A DNA stretch of 59,452 bases, from assembly GCA_016178725.1 (NCBI GenBank), contig JACOSV010000031.1, forward strand, positions 1 through 59,452, read 5' to 3'. Positions 34,849 to 42,734 of the stretch are shown here, in pieces. Position 1 is the first letter of the stretch, and every line of letters starts with the position of its first letter. This stretch comes from Candidatus Eiseniibacteriota bacterium (lineage in GTDB: Bacteria; Eisenbacteria; RBG-16-71-46). The position numbers and the translations under genes were made by a program. The notes beneath the pieces were generated by a model. That model searched no databases and was not told the DNA's origin. It saw only the letters and a program-made list of their open reading frames with translations.

Positions 34849-35525
34849 GAGCGTGGCTCCGGGTCCTTCACGAGGCCGTGAAGGACGATGTCGATGATGG
34901 CGTTGAGATGGCGGTCGAAATCGATGTCGTCGATCTGGCACTTGACCAGTGAGTGCTTCCAGATCAGCCCCATGACCACGGGCGCCATGACGACGCGCAC
35001 CGTGTAATCCACGTCCACCGGCCGGAACTCGCCCCGCTCGATGCCACGGCGGAGCGCCCCGGCGAAGAGCCCGCGCACGCGCTGGACGACCTCGTCGAAG
35101 TAGATCCGCGCGACCTCGGGGAAGTTCGCGGCCTCGGCGAGCACGAGCTTGGGGAGCCCGCCCATGCGCGACTCGTGCATGCCCGTCCACCAGCCGCGCA
35201 CCAGCTCGACGAGCAGATCGCGCGACGAGCCGTGGAACTCGGCAACCCGGCGCTCGGCGGCTTCGACGAACGGCACGACGTTCTCGCGCACGACGGCGGT
35301 GAGCAGCGCTTCCTTGCTGTCGAAGTAGAGGTAGAGCGTGCCCTTCGAGATGCCGGCGCGCTCGGCCACGTCCTCGAGCCGCGTCGCGGCGAAGCCGTTC
35401 TCGACGAACGCGTCGAGCGCGGCGATCAGGATGTGGCCCGGTCGCTCCTCGGGCAACCGGCGCCAGCGCCCGGCGGTGGATACGGCCCCGGGGCGCGGGG
35501 CGATGCTGCGGGGCGGCTTCTTCAT
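34845..35525 (-). CDS. TetR/AcrR-family repressor of the Emr-type efflux operon
   Basis: A 226-residue regulator. The DNA-binding helix-turn-helix lies at about 30-75 (IAALDAFVENGFAATRLEDVA, ERAGISKGTLYLYFDSKEAL), and the rest is an all-helical ligand and dimer domain with many hydrophobic residues. It heads the operon and is coupled by ATGA to the EmrA-like gene. A perfect 14-bp palindrome lies 15 bases upstream of its start, between likely -35 and -10 boxes, so autorepression with relief by a drug ligand is expected. Confidence 0.92.
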   Translation of the reverse strand: MKKPPRSIAPRPGAVSTAGRWRRLPEERPGHILIAALDAFVENGFAATRLEDVAERAGISKGTLYLYFDSKEALLTAVVRENVVPFVEAAERRVAEFHGSSRDLLVELVRGWWTGMHESRMGGLPKLVLAEAANFPEVARIYFDEVVQRVRGLFAGALRRGIERGEFRPVDVDYTVRVVMAPVVMGLIWKHSLVKCQIDDIDFDRHLNAIIDIVLHGLVKDPEPRS

Positions 35526-35534
35526 GACCGATTT

Positions 35535-35562
35535 AGATTACTGACCGGTCAGTTAGTTTCAG
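35535..35562 (-). promoter_or_regulatory. Promoter with TetR-type operator (perfect 14-bp palindrome)
   Basis: Minus-strand -35 CTGAAA (35557-35562) and -10 TAATCT (35535-35540) are spaced 16 bases. The palindrome ACTGACCGGTCAGT occupies 35540-35553, filling most of the spacer, so a bound TetR-like dimer would block RNA polymerase. The local sequence is much more AT-rich than its surroundings. Confidence 0.65.
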
Positions 35563-35611
35563 TCTTTTTCAGCGGCGCTGCCACCGCCCTAACCCATGGT
35601 CACGGAAATGC

Positions 35612-36811
35612 TTACGGCCCAACAGCGACCGCTTCGTCCTTCGCCACCCGCATGAGCAGCCACAGATCGAGCGCGGCGACCAGCGCGAGCGCCGCCGCCG
35701 CGGGCGCGACCCACGCGGGGCCGAGCAGCCCCTGCACCGGGCCCGAGTCGGCGTACCACGCCGTCGCCATCGCGAAGCCGTAGAGCGCCCACCACACGAG
35801 CCGCCCTCCCCCGCCACGCGCGACCCACAGCGCGAGCGCCGGCGCGACCATGACGACGTACATCGGCAGCAGCTTCGGCGCGAGCAGCGCGAAGCATCCC
35901 CACAGCCACGCGGCGTGCGCGACCGCGTCGGCGCCGCGGCGGATCAGTCGCCATCCACCCGAGACGAACAGAATGATGAACGGAAGCATCGCCATGCGTC
36001 CCAGATCGAATCCCCACCAGAGCGCCGGCAGGCGCCACAGCGTCGGGCCGGTGCCGAACGCGCCCGCCTGCACGAGCGCCTCGCGCGTCCACGGGATGCG
36101 CATCAGCGTCATCGCACCGTAGACGAGCGCCACCGGTCCCGCGTAGACGAGCCACGTGGACCGCCGCGCGCCGCGGGCGAGCAGGATCGGGAGCGCGCAC
36201 AGCCCGAACAGGATCTTGGTTACGAGCTGGCCCACGGCGAGCGCCGCGCCGGCGCGTGCGCCACGCCCGCGTGCGAGCGCCACGAGCGCGAGCGCCAGGA
36301 ACAGCGCGGCGATGGCCTCCTCCTGCGCGTAGCGCGTCTCGAAGTACCAGACCGGCGGAAACGCGAGGTACGCCCACGCCGCCGAGTCGCGGCGCGGCGC
36401 CAGACCGTTCGAGAGCCGCCCGAGCGCGAGCCACGCGCCGAGGTCGGCGGCGACGAAAAGGACGAGCGGACCGAACGTCGGCGAGAGCAGCACGCCGAGC
36501 GCGAGGAGATACGGCAGGCCGGGCGCGTAGAGCGTCGCGAAGTCGCGATACGGCGTCAGTCCGGCGAGCGCGGCCTGACCGATCTGGATGTAGCCCTGCC
36601 AGTCCCACGAGCGGTGCTGGAACGCGCCGAACACGATCGCGCCGAGGACGACGCGCGTGAGGACGAAGAACGCCCAGCCCGCCGCGGGCCGCGCGAACCG
36701 GCGCGCGAACGGCGGCCAGAGCGGCAGCAGGACCGCCAGCGTCCCGAGCGGCACCGGCAGCCACGAGAGCAGCGCCAGCGTCGGGTGCGTGCGCCAGAGG
36801 TCGGGGTTCAC
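35612..36811 (-). CDS. GT87-like integral membrane glycosyltransferase (last gene of EPS operon)
   Basis: A 399-residue polytopic protein with about 9-11 hydrophobic helices. An Asp-containing loop (FQHRSWDWQGYIQIG) and the motif LTPYRDFATLYAPG after early helices match the GT-C type layout, where a periplasmic Asp is catalytic. These enzymes transfer sugars from polyprenyl-linked donors. The GTG at 36811 is chosen as the first start of the hydrophobic chain. It sits 36 bases after glgA on the same strand, as the last member of the polysaccharide operon. Confidence 0.72.
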   Translation of the reverse strand: MNPDLWRTHPTLALLSWLPVPLGTLAVLLPLWPPFARRFARPAAGWAFFVLTRVVLGAIVFGAFQHRSWDWQGYIQIGQAALAGLTPYRDFATLYAPGLPYLLALGVLLSPTFGPLVLFVAADLGAWLALGRLSNGLAPRRDSAAWAYLAFPPVWYFETRYAQEEAIAALFLALALVALARGRGARAGAALAVGQLVTKILFGLCALPILLARGARRSTWLVYAGPVALVYGAMTLMRIPWTREALVQAGAFGTGPTLWRLPALWWGFDLGRMAMLPFIILFVSGGWRLIRRGADAVAHAAWLWGCFALLAPKLLPMYVVMVAPALALWVARGGGGRLVWWALYGFAMATAWYADSGPVQGLLGPAWVAPAAAALALVAALDLWLLMRVAKDEAVAVGP

Positions 36812-36847
36812 GGTCGCGTCAGCCGGCCGCCCGCGCCGCGCGTCGCA

Positions 36848-38449
36848 TCAGGCCTGCGCGCGCAGCGACTCGAGCGTCATCTGCCCTTCGCGCGCCAACT
36901 TCGCGCGCGCGTCGTCGTAGAGCCGGTCGTAGGCGTCGGCGCTCACGCGCCACGAGAAGTCGCGGCTCATGCCGCGGTGCATGAGCTCGCGCCACACCGG
37001 CGGCTGGCGCCATGCGGTCAGCGCGCGGCGCAGCGCGCCGATCATCTCGGCCGGCTCGTAGCGCTGGAACGTGAAGCCGGTGCCGCTGCGATGCTCGGGA
37101 TCGAAGTCCTCGACGCTGTCCGCGAGCCCGCCGGTCGCGCGCACCACCGGCACGGTGCCGTACCGCAGGCTGTACATCTGGTTCAGCCCGCACGGCTCGT
37201 AGCGCGACGGCATCAGGTAGAGATCGCAGCCACCCTCGATCATGTGCGCGAAGCGCTCGTCGAACCCGGCGCGGTAGTAGACGCGGTGCGGGTGCTGGAT
37301 CATGAGGCGCGTGAAGAGCTCCTGATAGCGCGGCTGCCCGGCGCCGAGCACGACGAAGCGCGCGTCGATCCGCAGCAGATCGGCCTCGGCCTGCTCGAAC
37401 AGATCGAAGCCCTTCTGATCCACGAGCCGCGACACCGTGCCGATGAACGGCCAGTCGGGCGTCGCCGGGAAGCCGCATTCCTTGCGCAGCACGGCCTGGA
37501 CGCGCTCCTTCCCCTCGGGACGTTCGCGGTCGTAGTGCTCGGGCAGGAAGCGGTCGCGCTCCGGATCCCAGGTCACGTCGTCGATGCCGTTCAGGATGCC
37601 GCGCAGATCGGCGCTGCGCCGCTGCAGCACGCCCTCGAGGCCGAAGCCGAACTCGCCGCCGCTCTGGATCTCGCGCGCGTAGCGCGGACTCACGGTCGAG
37701 AGCAGATCGGCGAACGAGAGACCGACCTTCATGTCGTTGACGCGGCCGTAGAACTCGAACGGTCCCGCTGGATAGAACACTTCGCGGCCGAACCCGGCGA
37801 GCCCGAGCACCCACGGGTCGTGGATGCCCTGATAGCCGAGGTTGTGGATCGTGAAGACGGTGGCCGTGTCGCGGAACACGCGCCGTTCGGCGAGTTGCGT
37901 ACGCATGAAGCACGGCGCCCACGCCGCCTGATGATCGTGGGCGTGGAGGATGTCCACGCGCGCGCCGAGCTTCGACAGCCCCTCGAGTGCCGCGCGGGCG
38001 AAGAACAGGAAGCGCTCCGCCGCGTCGGCGTAACTCTGGCCGCGCAGGGGATCGTCGTAGATTCCGGGCCGATCGAAGAACCGGCGCTCGCCGCGATGAT
38101 CCACCAGCATCACGCGCAGCCGGCCGCCGCGTTCCGCGGCGCCGGCCGGCGCGGCCGGCGCGCCGTCATGCGCCGGACCCGTCGCGACCTGCTCCGCCGG
38201 CGGCATCGCAATCTCGAACGCGGCCGCCTCGCGGCCCAGCCCCCACGCGAGATCGCAGCCGTCCGCCGCGACGCGCGTCCAGCCCGCGGGCAGCGCGAGC
38301 GTGCGGTACGCGGGTAGCGCCACGATCACGTCGTGACCGCGCCGGGCCTGCTCGGGCGCGAGCGCCCCCACCACGTCGCCGAGTCCGCCCACCTTGGCGA
38401 GCGGCGTCATCTCGCTCGCCAGGTGGACGATGGTGCGCGCCGCGCTCAT
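36848..38449 (-). CDS. glgA: Glycogen/starch synthase (GT5)
   Basis: A 533-residue GT5 enzyme. The N-terminal ADP-glucose contact KVGGLGDVVGAL (about 19-30) is intact, followed by ILHAHDHQAAWAP, GILNGIDDVTWDPERD and C-terminal MPSRYEPCGLNQMYSLRYGT and TGFTFQRYEP. It transfers glucose from ADP-(or UDP-)glucose to alpha-1,4-glucan. It is larger than typical GlgA (about 480) because of an Ala/Pro-rich insert near 95-110. The ATG overlaps the galT stop as ATGA; the placement in an exopolysaccharide operon suggests glucan storage coupled to export, or a repurposed enzyme. Confidence 0.9.
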   Translation of the reverse strand: MSAARTIVHLASEMTPLAKVGGLGDVVGALAPEQARRGHDVIVALPAYRTLALPAGWTRVAADGCDLAWGLGREAAAFEIAMPPAEQVATGPAHDGAPAAPAGAAERGGRLRVMLVDHRGERRFFDRPGIYDDPLRGQSYADAAERFLFFARAALEGLSKLGARVDILHAHDHQAAWAPCFMRTQLAERRVFRDTATVFTIHNLGYQGIHDPWVLGLAGFGREVFYPAGPFEFYGRVNDMKVGLSFADLLSTVSPRYAREIQSGGEFGFGLEGVLQRRSADLRGILNGIDDVTWDPERDRFLPEHYDRERPEGKERVQAVLRKECGFPATPDWPFIGTVSRLVDQKGFDLFEQAEADLLRIDARFVVLGAGQPRYQELFTRLMIQHPHRVYYRAGFDERFAHMIEGGCDLYLMPSRYEPCGLNQMYSLRYGTVPVVRATGGLADSVEDFDPEHRSGTGFTFQRYEPAEMIGALRRALTAWRQPPVWRELMHRGMSRDFSWRVSADAYDRLYDDARAKLAREGQMTLESLRAQA

Positions 38450-39480
38450 CGCGCTCCGCCCCCGGCCTCCTCGACCGTGATCTGGCGCAGGTACTGCGCG
38501 GCGTCCTCGGGCGGCGTCGGGTTGATGTGGAAGCCCGAACCCATCTCGAACCCGGCGACGTTCGTCAGGTGCGGCATGATCTCGATGTGCCAGTGGAAGT
38601 ACTCGAGATCGCCGTCGCTCACCGGCGACGTGTGGAGCACGAAGTTGTACGGCGGCCGGTCGAGCGCCTGATTCAGCCGCCGCAGCGTGTCGCGCAGCAG
38701 CCCGGCGAGCTCGAGGTACTCGTTCGCGGGATCGTCGGTCGAATGGAACGCGGCGTCGTGGCGACGCGGCAGGATCCAGGTCTCGAACGGGAAGCGCGGC
38801 GCGAACGGCTCGAGCGCCACGAATCCGTCGGTCATGCCGACGACGCGGCGTCCGTTGCCGTCCTCGGTCTCCTGATGGACGACGTCGCAGAAGACGCAGC
38901 GCTCCTTGAGCTCGAAGTATCGCCGCGAGCCCTCGAGCTCCTCCTGCAGCACGCGCGGGATGATCGGCGTGGCGATGAGCTGGCTGTGCGTGTGCTCGAG
39001 CGTGGCGCCGGCGGCGGCGCCGTGGTTCTTGAAGATCAGCACGTAGCGCAGCCGGCGATCGCCGTTGAGATCGAGCATGCGCTCGCGGTAGGCGAGCAGC
39101 ACGTCGCGGATGTGCTCGGCCGGGAGATCGGCGAGCTCGGCGTCGTGATCCGGGCTCTCGATGATGACCTCGTGCGCGCCGACGCCGTTCATGCGGTCGT
39201 AGAGGCCCTCGCCCCGGCGGTCGAGCCCGCCCTCGATCTGGAGCGCGGGAAACTTGTTGGGCACGACGCGCACGCTCCATCCGGGACCGTTCGCGACGCC
39301 GCCCTCGGGGCGGATCGCGTACACCTCGGGCGGCGTCTTGTCCTCGTTGCCGGGGCAGAATGGGCAGAACCCGCCCGACTTCGTGTGGCTCCCGGCGGTG
39401 AAGTTCGTGGGGCGGCGGCTGCGCTCGGTGGAGATGATCACCCACCGTCCGACCACCGGATCCTTGCGCAGTTCGGGCAT
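38446..39480 (-). CDS. galT: Galactose-1-phosphate uridylyltransferase
   Basis: A 344-residue HIT-superfamily enzyme. Zinc-site CPFCPGNEDKTPPEV lies near the N-terminus, VRVVPNKFPAL follows, the first catalytic block is TLEHTHSQLIATPIIP (nucleophile His; family HPHxQ varies here to HTHSQ), and the second half has YFHWHIEIMPHLT. It swaps UMP between glucose and galactose phosphates (Leloir). The HTH variant also occurs in GalT/ADP-glucose:phosphate adenylyltransferase-like branches, so ADP-linked activity is possible. It is overlapped by glgA and separated from the nucleotidyltransferase gene by 90 bp. Confidence 0.88.
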   Translation of the reverse strand: MPELRKDPVVGRWVIISTERSRRPTNFTAGSHTKSGGFCPFCPGNEDKTPPEVYAIRPEGGVANGPGWSVRVVPNKFPALQIEGGLDRRGEGLYDRMNGVGAHEVIIESPDHDAELADLPAEHIRDVLLAYRERMLDLNGDRRLRYVLIFKNHGAAAGATLEHTHSQLIATPIIPRVLQEELEGSRRYFELKERCVFCDVVHQETEDGNGRRVVGMTDGFVALEPFAPRFPFETWILPRRHDAAFHSTDDPANEYLELAGLLRDTLRRLNQALDRPPYNFVLHTSPVSDGDLEYFHWHIEIMPHLTNVAGFEMGSGFHINPTPPEDAAQYLRQITVEEAGGGAR

Positions 39481-39570
39481 CAGGCCTCGCGGGTGGAGTC
39501 GATGGCGGCTCGCGGGGACGGCGGAGCGCCCAAGCGGACCGTCAATTCTAGGGACGCCATTCGCGCCGGG

Positions 39571-40767
39571 TCAAGCGCGGGCCGCATGGAGCGCGCGGAC
39601 GGCGCGCTCCTGGTCGGCGGCGAGCGTCACGCCGCGCCGGCGCATCGCGGTGCGCAGCGTGGCGAGGTAGTCGTCGAGCCGGTACTCGCTCGTGCGCTCG
39701 CCGTCCCACCACGAGAACGCGGCGAGCCGCTTCGGCGCGTAGCGGCCGCCGCCGAAGAGATGCGATCCGGTGCCGATCACGGCGCCGGTCGGCAGCAACG
39801 TGCCGATCCCGGTCTTGACGCCGCCGCCGAGGATCGCCCCGAGCTTGATCGTGCCGGTGTCGCGCTCGGCGCCCGCGGCCCAGGCGCGCACCGTGCCGTA
39901 GTTGTTCTTGAGATCGCTCGTCGTGGTGAGCGCGCCGAGGTTGCTCCACTCGCCGATCACGCTGTGGCCGACGAATCCGTGGTGGCGCTTGTTCGACCAG
40001 CCCTGCCACAGCGTGTCGTCGACCTCGCCCGTGATCCGGCACCCGGGGCCGATCGTGGAGCGGCCGATCGCGCCCCCGAGGAGCTGCGTGCCGCGGCGCA
40101 CCGCGCACGGACCGGTCACCACCGTGTGCGGCGCGACGATCACGTCGCGCCCGATCAGGATCGGACCCTCGCGCGCGTCGAGCACGGCGAGCGGGTCGAT
40201 GCGCGCGCCCTCGCGGACGCGGATCCGCTCGGGCCGGAGCAGCACCGCGCGGTCGTGGATCTCGCCGCTCCGCTCGGCGCGGAGGCCGGCGAGATCCTCG
40301 GCGAGCGCCTCGGTGTTCCACGCGACCATCTGCCACGCCCAGGCGACGACCCGCGCGTCCACGTCGCGCCGCGGCAATCCGAGGCCTTCGAGGAACGCGG
40401 CGAAGCCCGCGCCGCGTCCGATCCCGGGACGGAGCCGCGCCGCGTCCGCGCGCGCGCCGACGATCCGGTCGCCGGAGACGAGCAGCGCGGGCCCGGCGCG
40501 ATCGAGCGTCTCCTGCATCCATGGTCCGGGCAGCGCGGCGGCGTTGGCGACGAACACGTCGCCCGCGGGATCGGAAGGGCGCGCGATGGGATCGGCGGCG
40601 AACGCGGTCGCACGCGCCTCGACGAACGCGGCGCCGCCGAAGCGTGCGGCCCAGCGCCGGCCGAGCGACGAGCCCCCGAACGCGAGGTCGGGCACGGCGA
40701 ACAGATCGGTGAGCGGCACGAGATCGGACGCGCGCGCGTCCTCGAACAGCAGCAGCGGCAGACTCAC
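39571..40767 (-). CDS. GlmU-like sugar nucleotidyltransferase with left-handed beta-helix
   Basis: A 398-residue protein. The N-terminal about 170 residues are divergent (LLLFEDARASDLVPLTDL). From about 185 hexapeptide repeats run as a left-handed beta-helix (IRVREGARIDPLAVLDA, IGRDVIVAPHTVV, VKTGIGTLLPTGAVIG), with SNLGALTTTSDLKNNYGTV. This matches the putative sugar nucleotidyltransferase family related to GlmU found in FCB-like bacteria, thought to supply UDP-GlcNAc or another NDP-sugar. The GTG at 40767 overlaps the preceding lipoprotein gene stop (GTGA). Confidence 0.78.
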   Translation of the reverse strand: MSLPLLLFEDARASDLVPLTDLFAVPDLAFGGSSLGRRWAARFGGAAFVEARATAFAADPIARPSDPAGDVFVANAAALPGPWMQETLDRAGPALLVSGDRIVGARADAARLRPGIGRGAGFAAFLEGLGLPRRDVDARVVAWAWQMVAWNTEALAEDLAGLRAERSGEIHDRAVLLRPERIRVREGARIDPLAVLDAREGPILIGRDVIVAPHTVVTGPCAVRRGTQLLGGAIGRSTIGPGCRITGEVDDTLWQGWSNKRHHGFVGHSVIGEWSNLGALTTTSDLKNNYGTVRAWAAGAERDTGTIKLGAILGGGVKTGIGTLLPTGAVIGTGSHLFGGGRYAPKRLAAFSWWDGERTSEYRLDDYLATLRTAMRRRGVTLAADQERAVRALHAARA

Positions 40768-41642
40768 GGCTTGCGGACCTTGAACGCGCCGGCGAACCCG
40801 GCCGCGACCGCGCGGCGCTTGAGCGCTTCGGCCGCCTCGCCGTTCATGCAGTCGCGCGTGCGCACCTTGTAGAGGCCCTTCTCCTTCTCGATCACCATCG
40901 GCAGCTCGAGCTGCGACTCGGCCGCGGCCTTCAATCGCTGCACGCGCGCGCGCTCGGGCTTGGCGATGAACTGGACCCGCCAGCAGGTATCGGGCGCGGC
41001 CTTCGCGGCCGGCGTCGCCGGCGCAGCCGCCGCGGGCGGCGCGGCGGCGCCCGTGGCCGGCGCGGGCGATGCGACCAGCGTGTCGGGCATCGTAAGCCGC
41101 GATCCGGGACGGTCGCCGAGCGGTTGCGTCGGCTCGGGCGTCGGCACGGCGGTCGAATCGCCGAGCGCGGGGATCGCCGCGCTCGAATCGCGCGCCGGGC
41201 CCGGCCCGGTCGAGCGGCCGGGCGCGGGTGCGGCGGCCGAATCGCGCGGCGCGGCGCTGGCGGGCGTCTCGCCGGACCGCGGCGCCTCGCCGCGCGCCGG
41301 ACGGCCGAGCGGCTCGGGAATCGTCTTGAGCACGGCGATCGCGTCGGCCGACGGCGTGCTGTCCACGACCGCGGGCATCGAGGCGGCCGAGTCGCGTGGC
41401 GCGTTCACGGTGATGCGGCCGCCCGATGCGGTCGTTCCGACCTGCGCGCCGGGGCGGGCCTCGCCGTGGTCCGCGGGCGCTGCCGGCCGCTCGACCGGCG
41501 GCGACGACGGCCGCGGCGAAGAGGTCGGCGCCGGAGCCGGTGCGGGCGCGGGGGCCGGCGGCCGCGACGCCGTCTGGGCGGCGCAGCCGGGGCCGGCGAT
41601 CAGCGCGACGGCCAGCGCGAGCGCCGCATACGCGCGCCTCAT
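40764..41642 (-). CDS. Proline-rich lipoprotein with C-terminal SPOR-like domain
   Basis: A 292-residue exported lipoprotein: signal peptide with lipobox AGPGCAAQ (Cys about 20), a long disordered Pro/Ala/Ser/Asp linker with APAPAPAPAP, and a C-terminal SPOR-like fold (CWRVQFIAKPERARVQRLKA, YKVRTRDCMNGEAAEALKRR). SPOR domains bind denuded peptidoglycan glycan. Encoded inside an exopolysaccharide operon between manC and a nucleotidyltransferase, it may anchor or position the assembly machinery. Stop-start overlaps on both sides show it is part of the unit. Confidence 0.82.
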   Translation of the reverse strand: MRRAYAALALAVALIAGPGCAAQTASRPPAPAPAPAPAPTSSPRPSSPPVERPAAPADHGEARPGAQVGTTASGGRITVNAPRDSAASMPAVVDSTPSADAIAVLKTIPEPLGRPARGEAPRSGETPASAAPRDSAAAPAPGRSTGPGPARDSSAAIPALGDSTAVPTPEPTQPLGDRPGSRLTMPDTLVASPAPATGAAAPPAAAAPATPAAKAAPDTCWRVQFIAKPERARVQRLKAAAESQLELPMVIEKEKGLYKVRTRDCMNGEAAEALKRRAVAAGFAGAFKVRKP

Positions 41643-42700
41643 GAAGGGCTCCGATCGCGCAGGGCCGCGCTCACGCGCCGGACGTGGTCAGTGCGGTCGA
41701 GCCGGCAGGCGAGCGTCGCGCCGTGCGAGTGGACGACGACCATGTCGCGGAGCCCGACCGCCGCGGCGGTCCCCCCCTCGCCCACGACGACGCAGTCATC
41801 GCAGTCCTCGACGATCGCGTCGCCGAAGCGCACGTTGCCGCGCGCGTCGCGCGGCTGGCGGCGCGCCCATGCGCCCCACGAGCCGAGATCGTCCCAGTCG
41901 AACGTGGCCTCGATCACGATCGTGTTCGGCGCGTGCTCGAGGACCGCATAATCCACCGAGATCGCTTCCACCGTGGGGAAGATCTCGCCCGCCGCGTTGC
42001 GCCAGCCGTCCGGCCCGCTCGCGAAGCGAAAATCACGGAAGACCCGCGCCATCTCGGGCCGACCGACCTCGAGCGCGTCCATGAAGACCGATCGTCGCCA
42101 GACGAAGAGGCTCGCGTTCCACAGGTGCTCGCCGTCGGCCGACCAGGCTTCCGCGAGCGCGCGTTCGGGCTTCTCCTTGAAGCGCGCGACGCGATAGACG
42201 CGATCCGCGAGCCTCGCGCCGCGCTGGATGTAGCCGAAGTTGGTCTCGACGCCGCGCGGCGGGATCCCGATCGTGACCAACACCGGATCGCGCTCCGCGA
42301 TCGCGAACGCGCGATCGAGATCGCGCGCGAACGCGTCCGTGTCATCGATCAGGTGGTCGGCGGCGAGGACGGCCCACGTCGTGACGCCCGGCAGATAGAC
42401 CATGCCCGCGGCGATTGCGGGCGCGGTGTTGCGCGCGATCGGCTCACCGAGAACCGTGACGCCCTTGCACTCGCGGCGCACCTCGTCGACGAGGTCGGCC
42501 GCGGTCACGATCACGATCCGCTCGGGTCGCGCGAGGCGGCGCGCGCGCTCGATCGTGGCGGCGAGCAGCGTCCGTCCGCCGCTCGCGAGCGGCAGGAGCT
42601 GCTTGGGACGGCTCGGCGTGCTCCAGGGCCAGAACCGCTCGCCGCGGCCGCCGGCCAGCACGAGGACTCCACGATCGTCTCCGCTCACCGCGCCAACCAT
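41639..42700 (-). CDS. manC: Mannose-1-phosphate guanylyltransferase
   Basis: A 353-residue single-domain GDP-mannose pyrophosphorylase. The NTP signature VLAGGRGERFWPWSTPSRPK and LLPL are at the N-terminus, followed by GEPIARNTAPAIAAG and WNASLFVWRRS, and the end has the ATFDWDDLGSWGAW loop of ManC. It is shorter than ManC-ManA fusions, so the isomerase domain is absent. GDP-mannose made here feeds the AlgD-type dehydrogenase encoded at 50141-51457. The ATG at 42700 is favoured; in-frame starts at 42724 and GTG near 42688 are alternatives. Confidence 0.9.
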   Translation of the reverse strand: MVGAVSGDDRGVLVLAGGRGERFWPWSTPSRPKQLLPLASGGRTLLAATIERARRLARPERIVIVTAADLVDEVRRECKGVTVLGEPIARNTAPAIAAGMVYLPGVTTWAVLAADHLIDDTDAFARDLDRAFAIAERDPVLVTIGIPPRGVETNFGYIQRGARLADRVYRVARFKEKPERALAEAWSADGEHLWNASLFVWRRSVFMDALEVGRPEMARVFRDFRFASGPDGWRNAAGEIFPTVEAISVDYAVLEHAPNTIVIEATFDWDDLGSWGAWARRQPRDARGNVRFGDAIVEDCDDCVVVGEGGTAAAVGLRDMVVVHSHGATLACRLDRTDHVRRVSAALRDRSPS

Positions 42701-42734
42701 ACGCAGCGCCGCGGGCCGCGGCAAGGCGCGAGCC

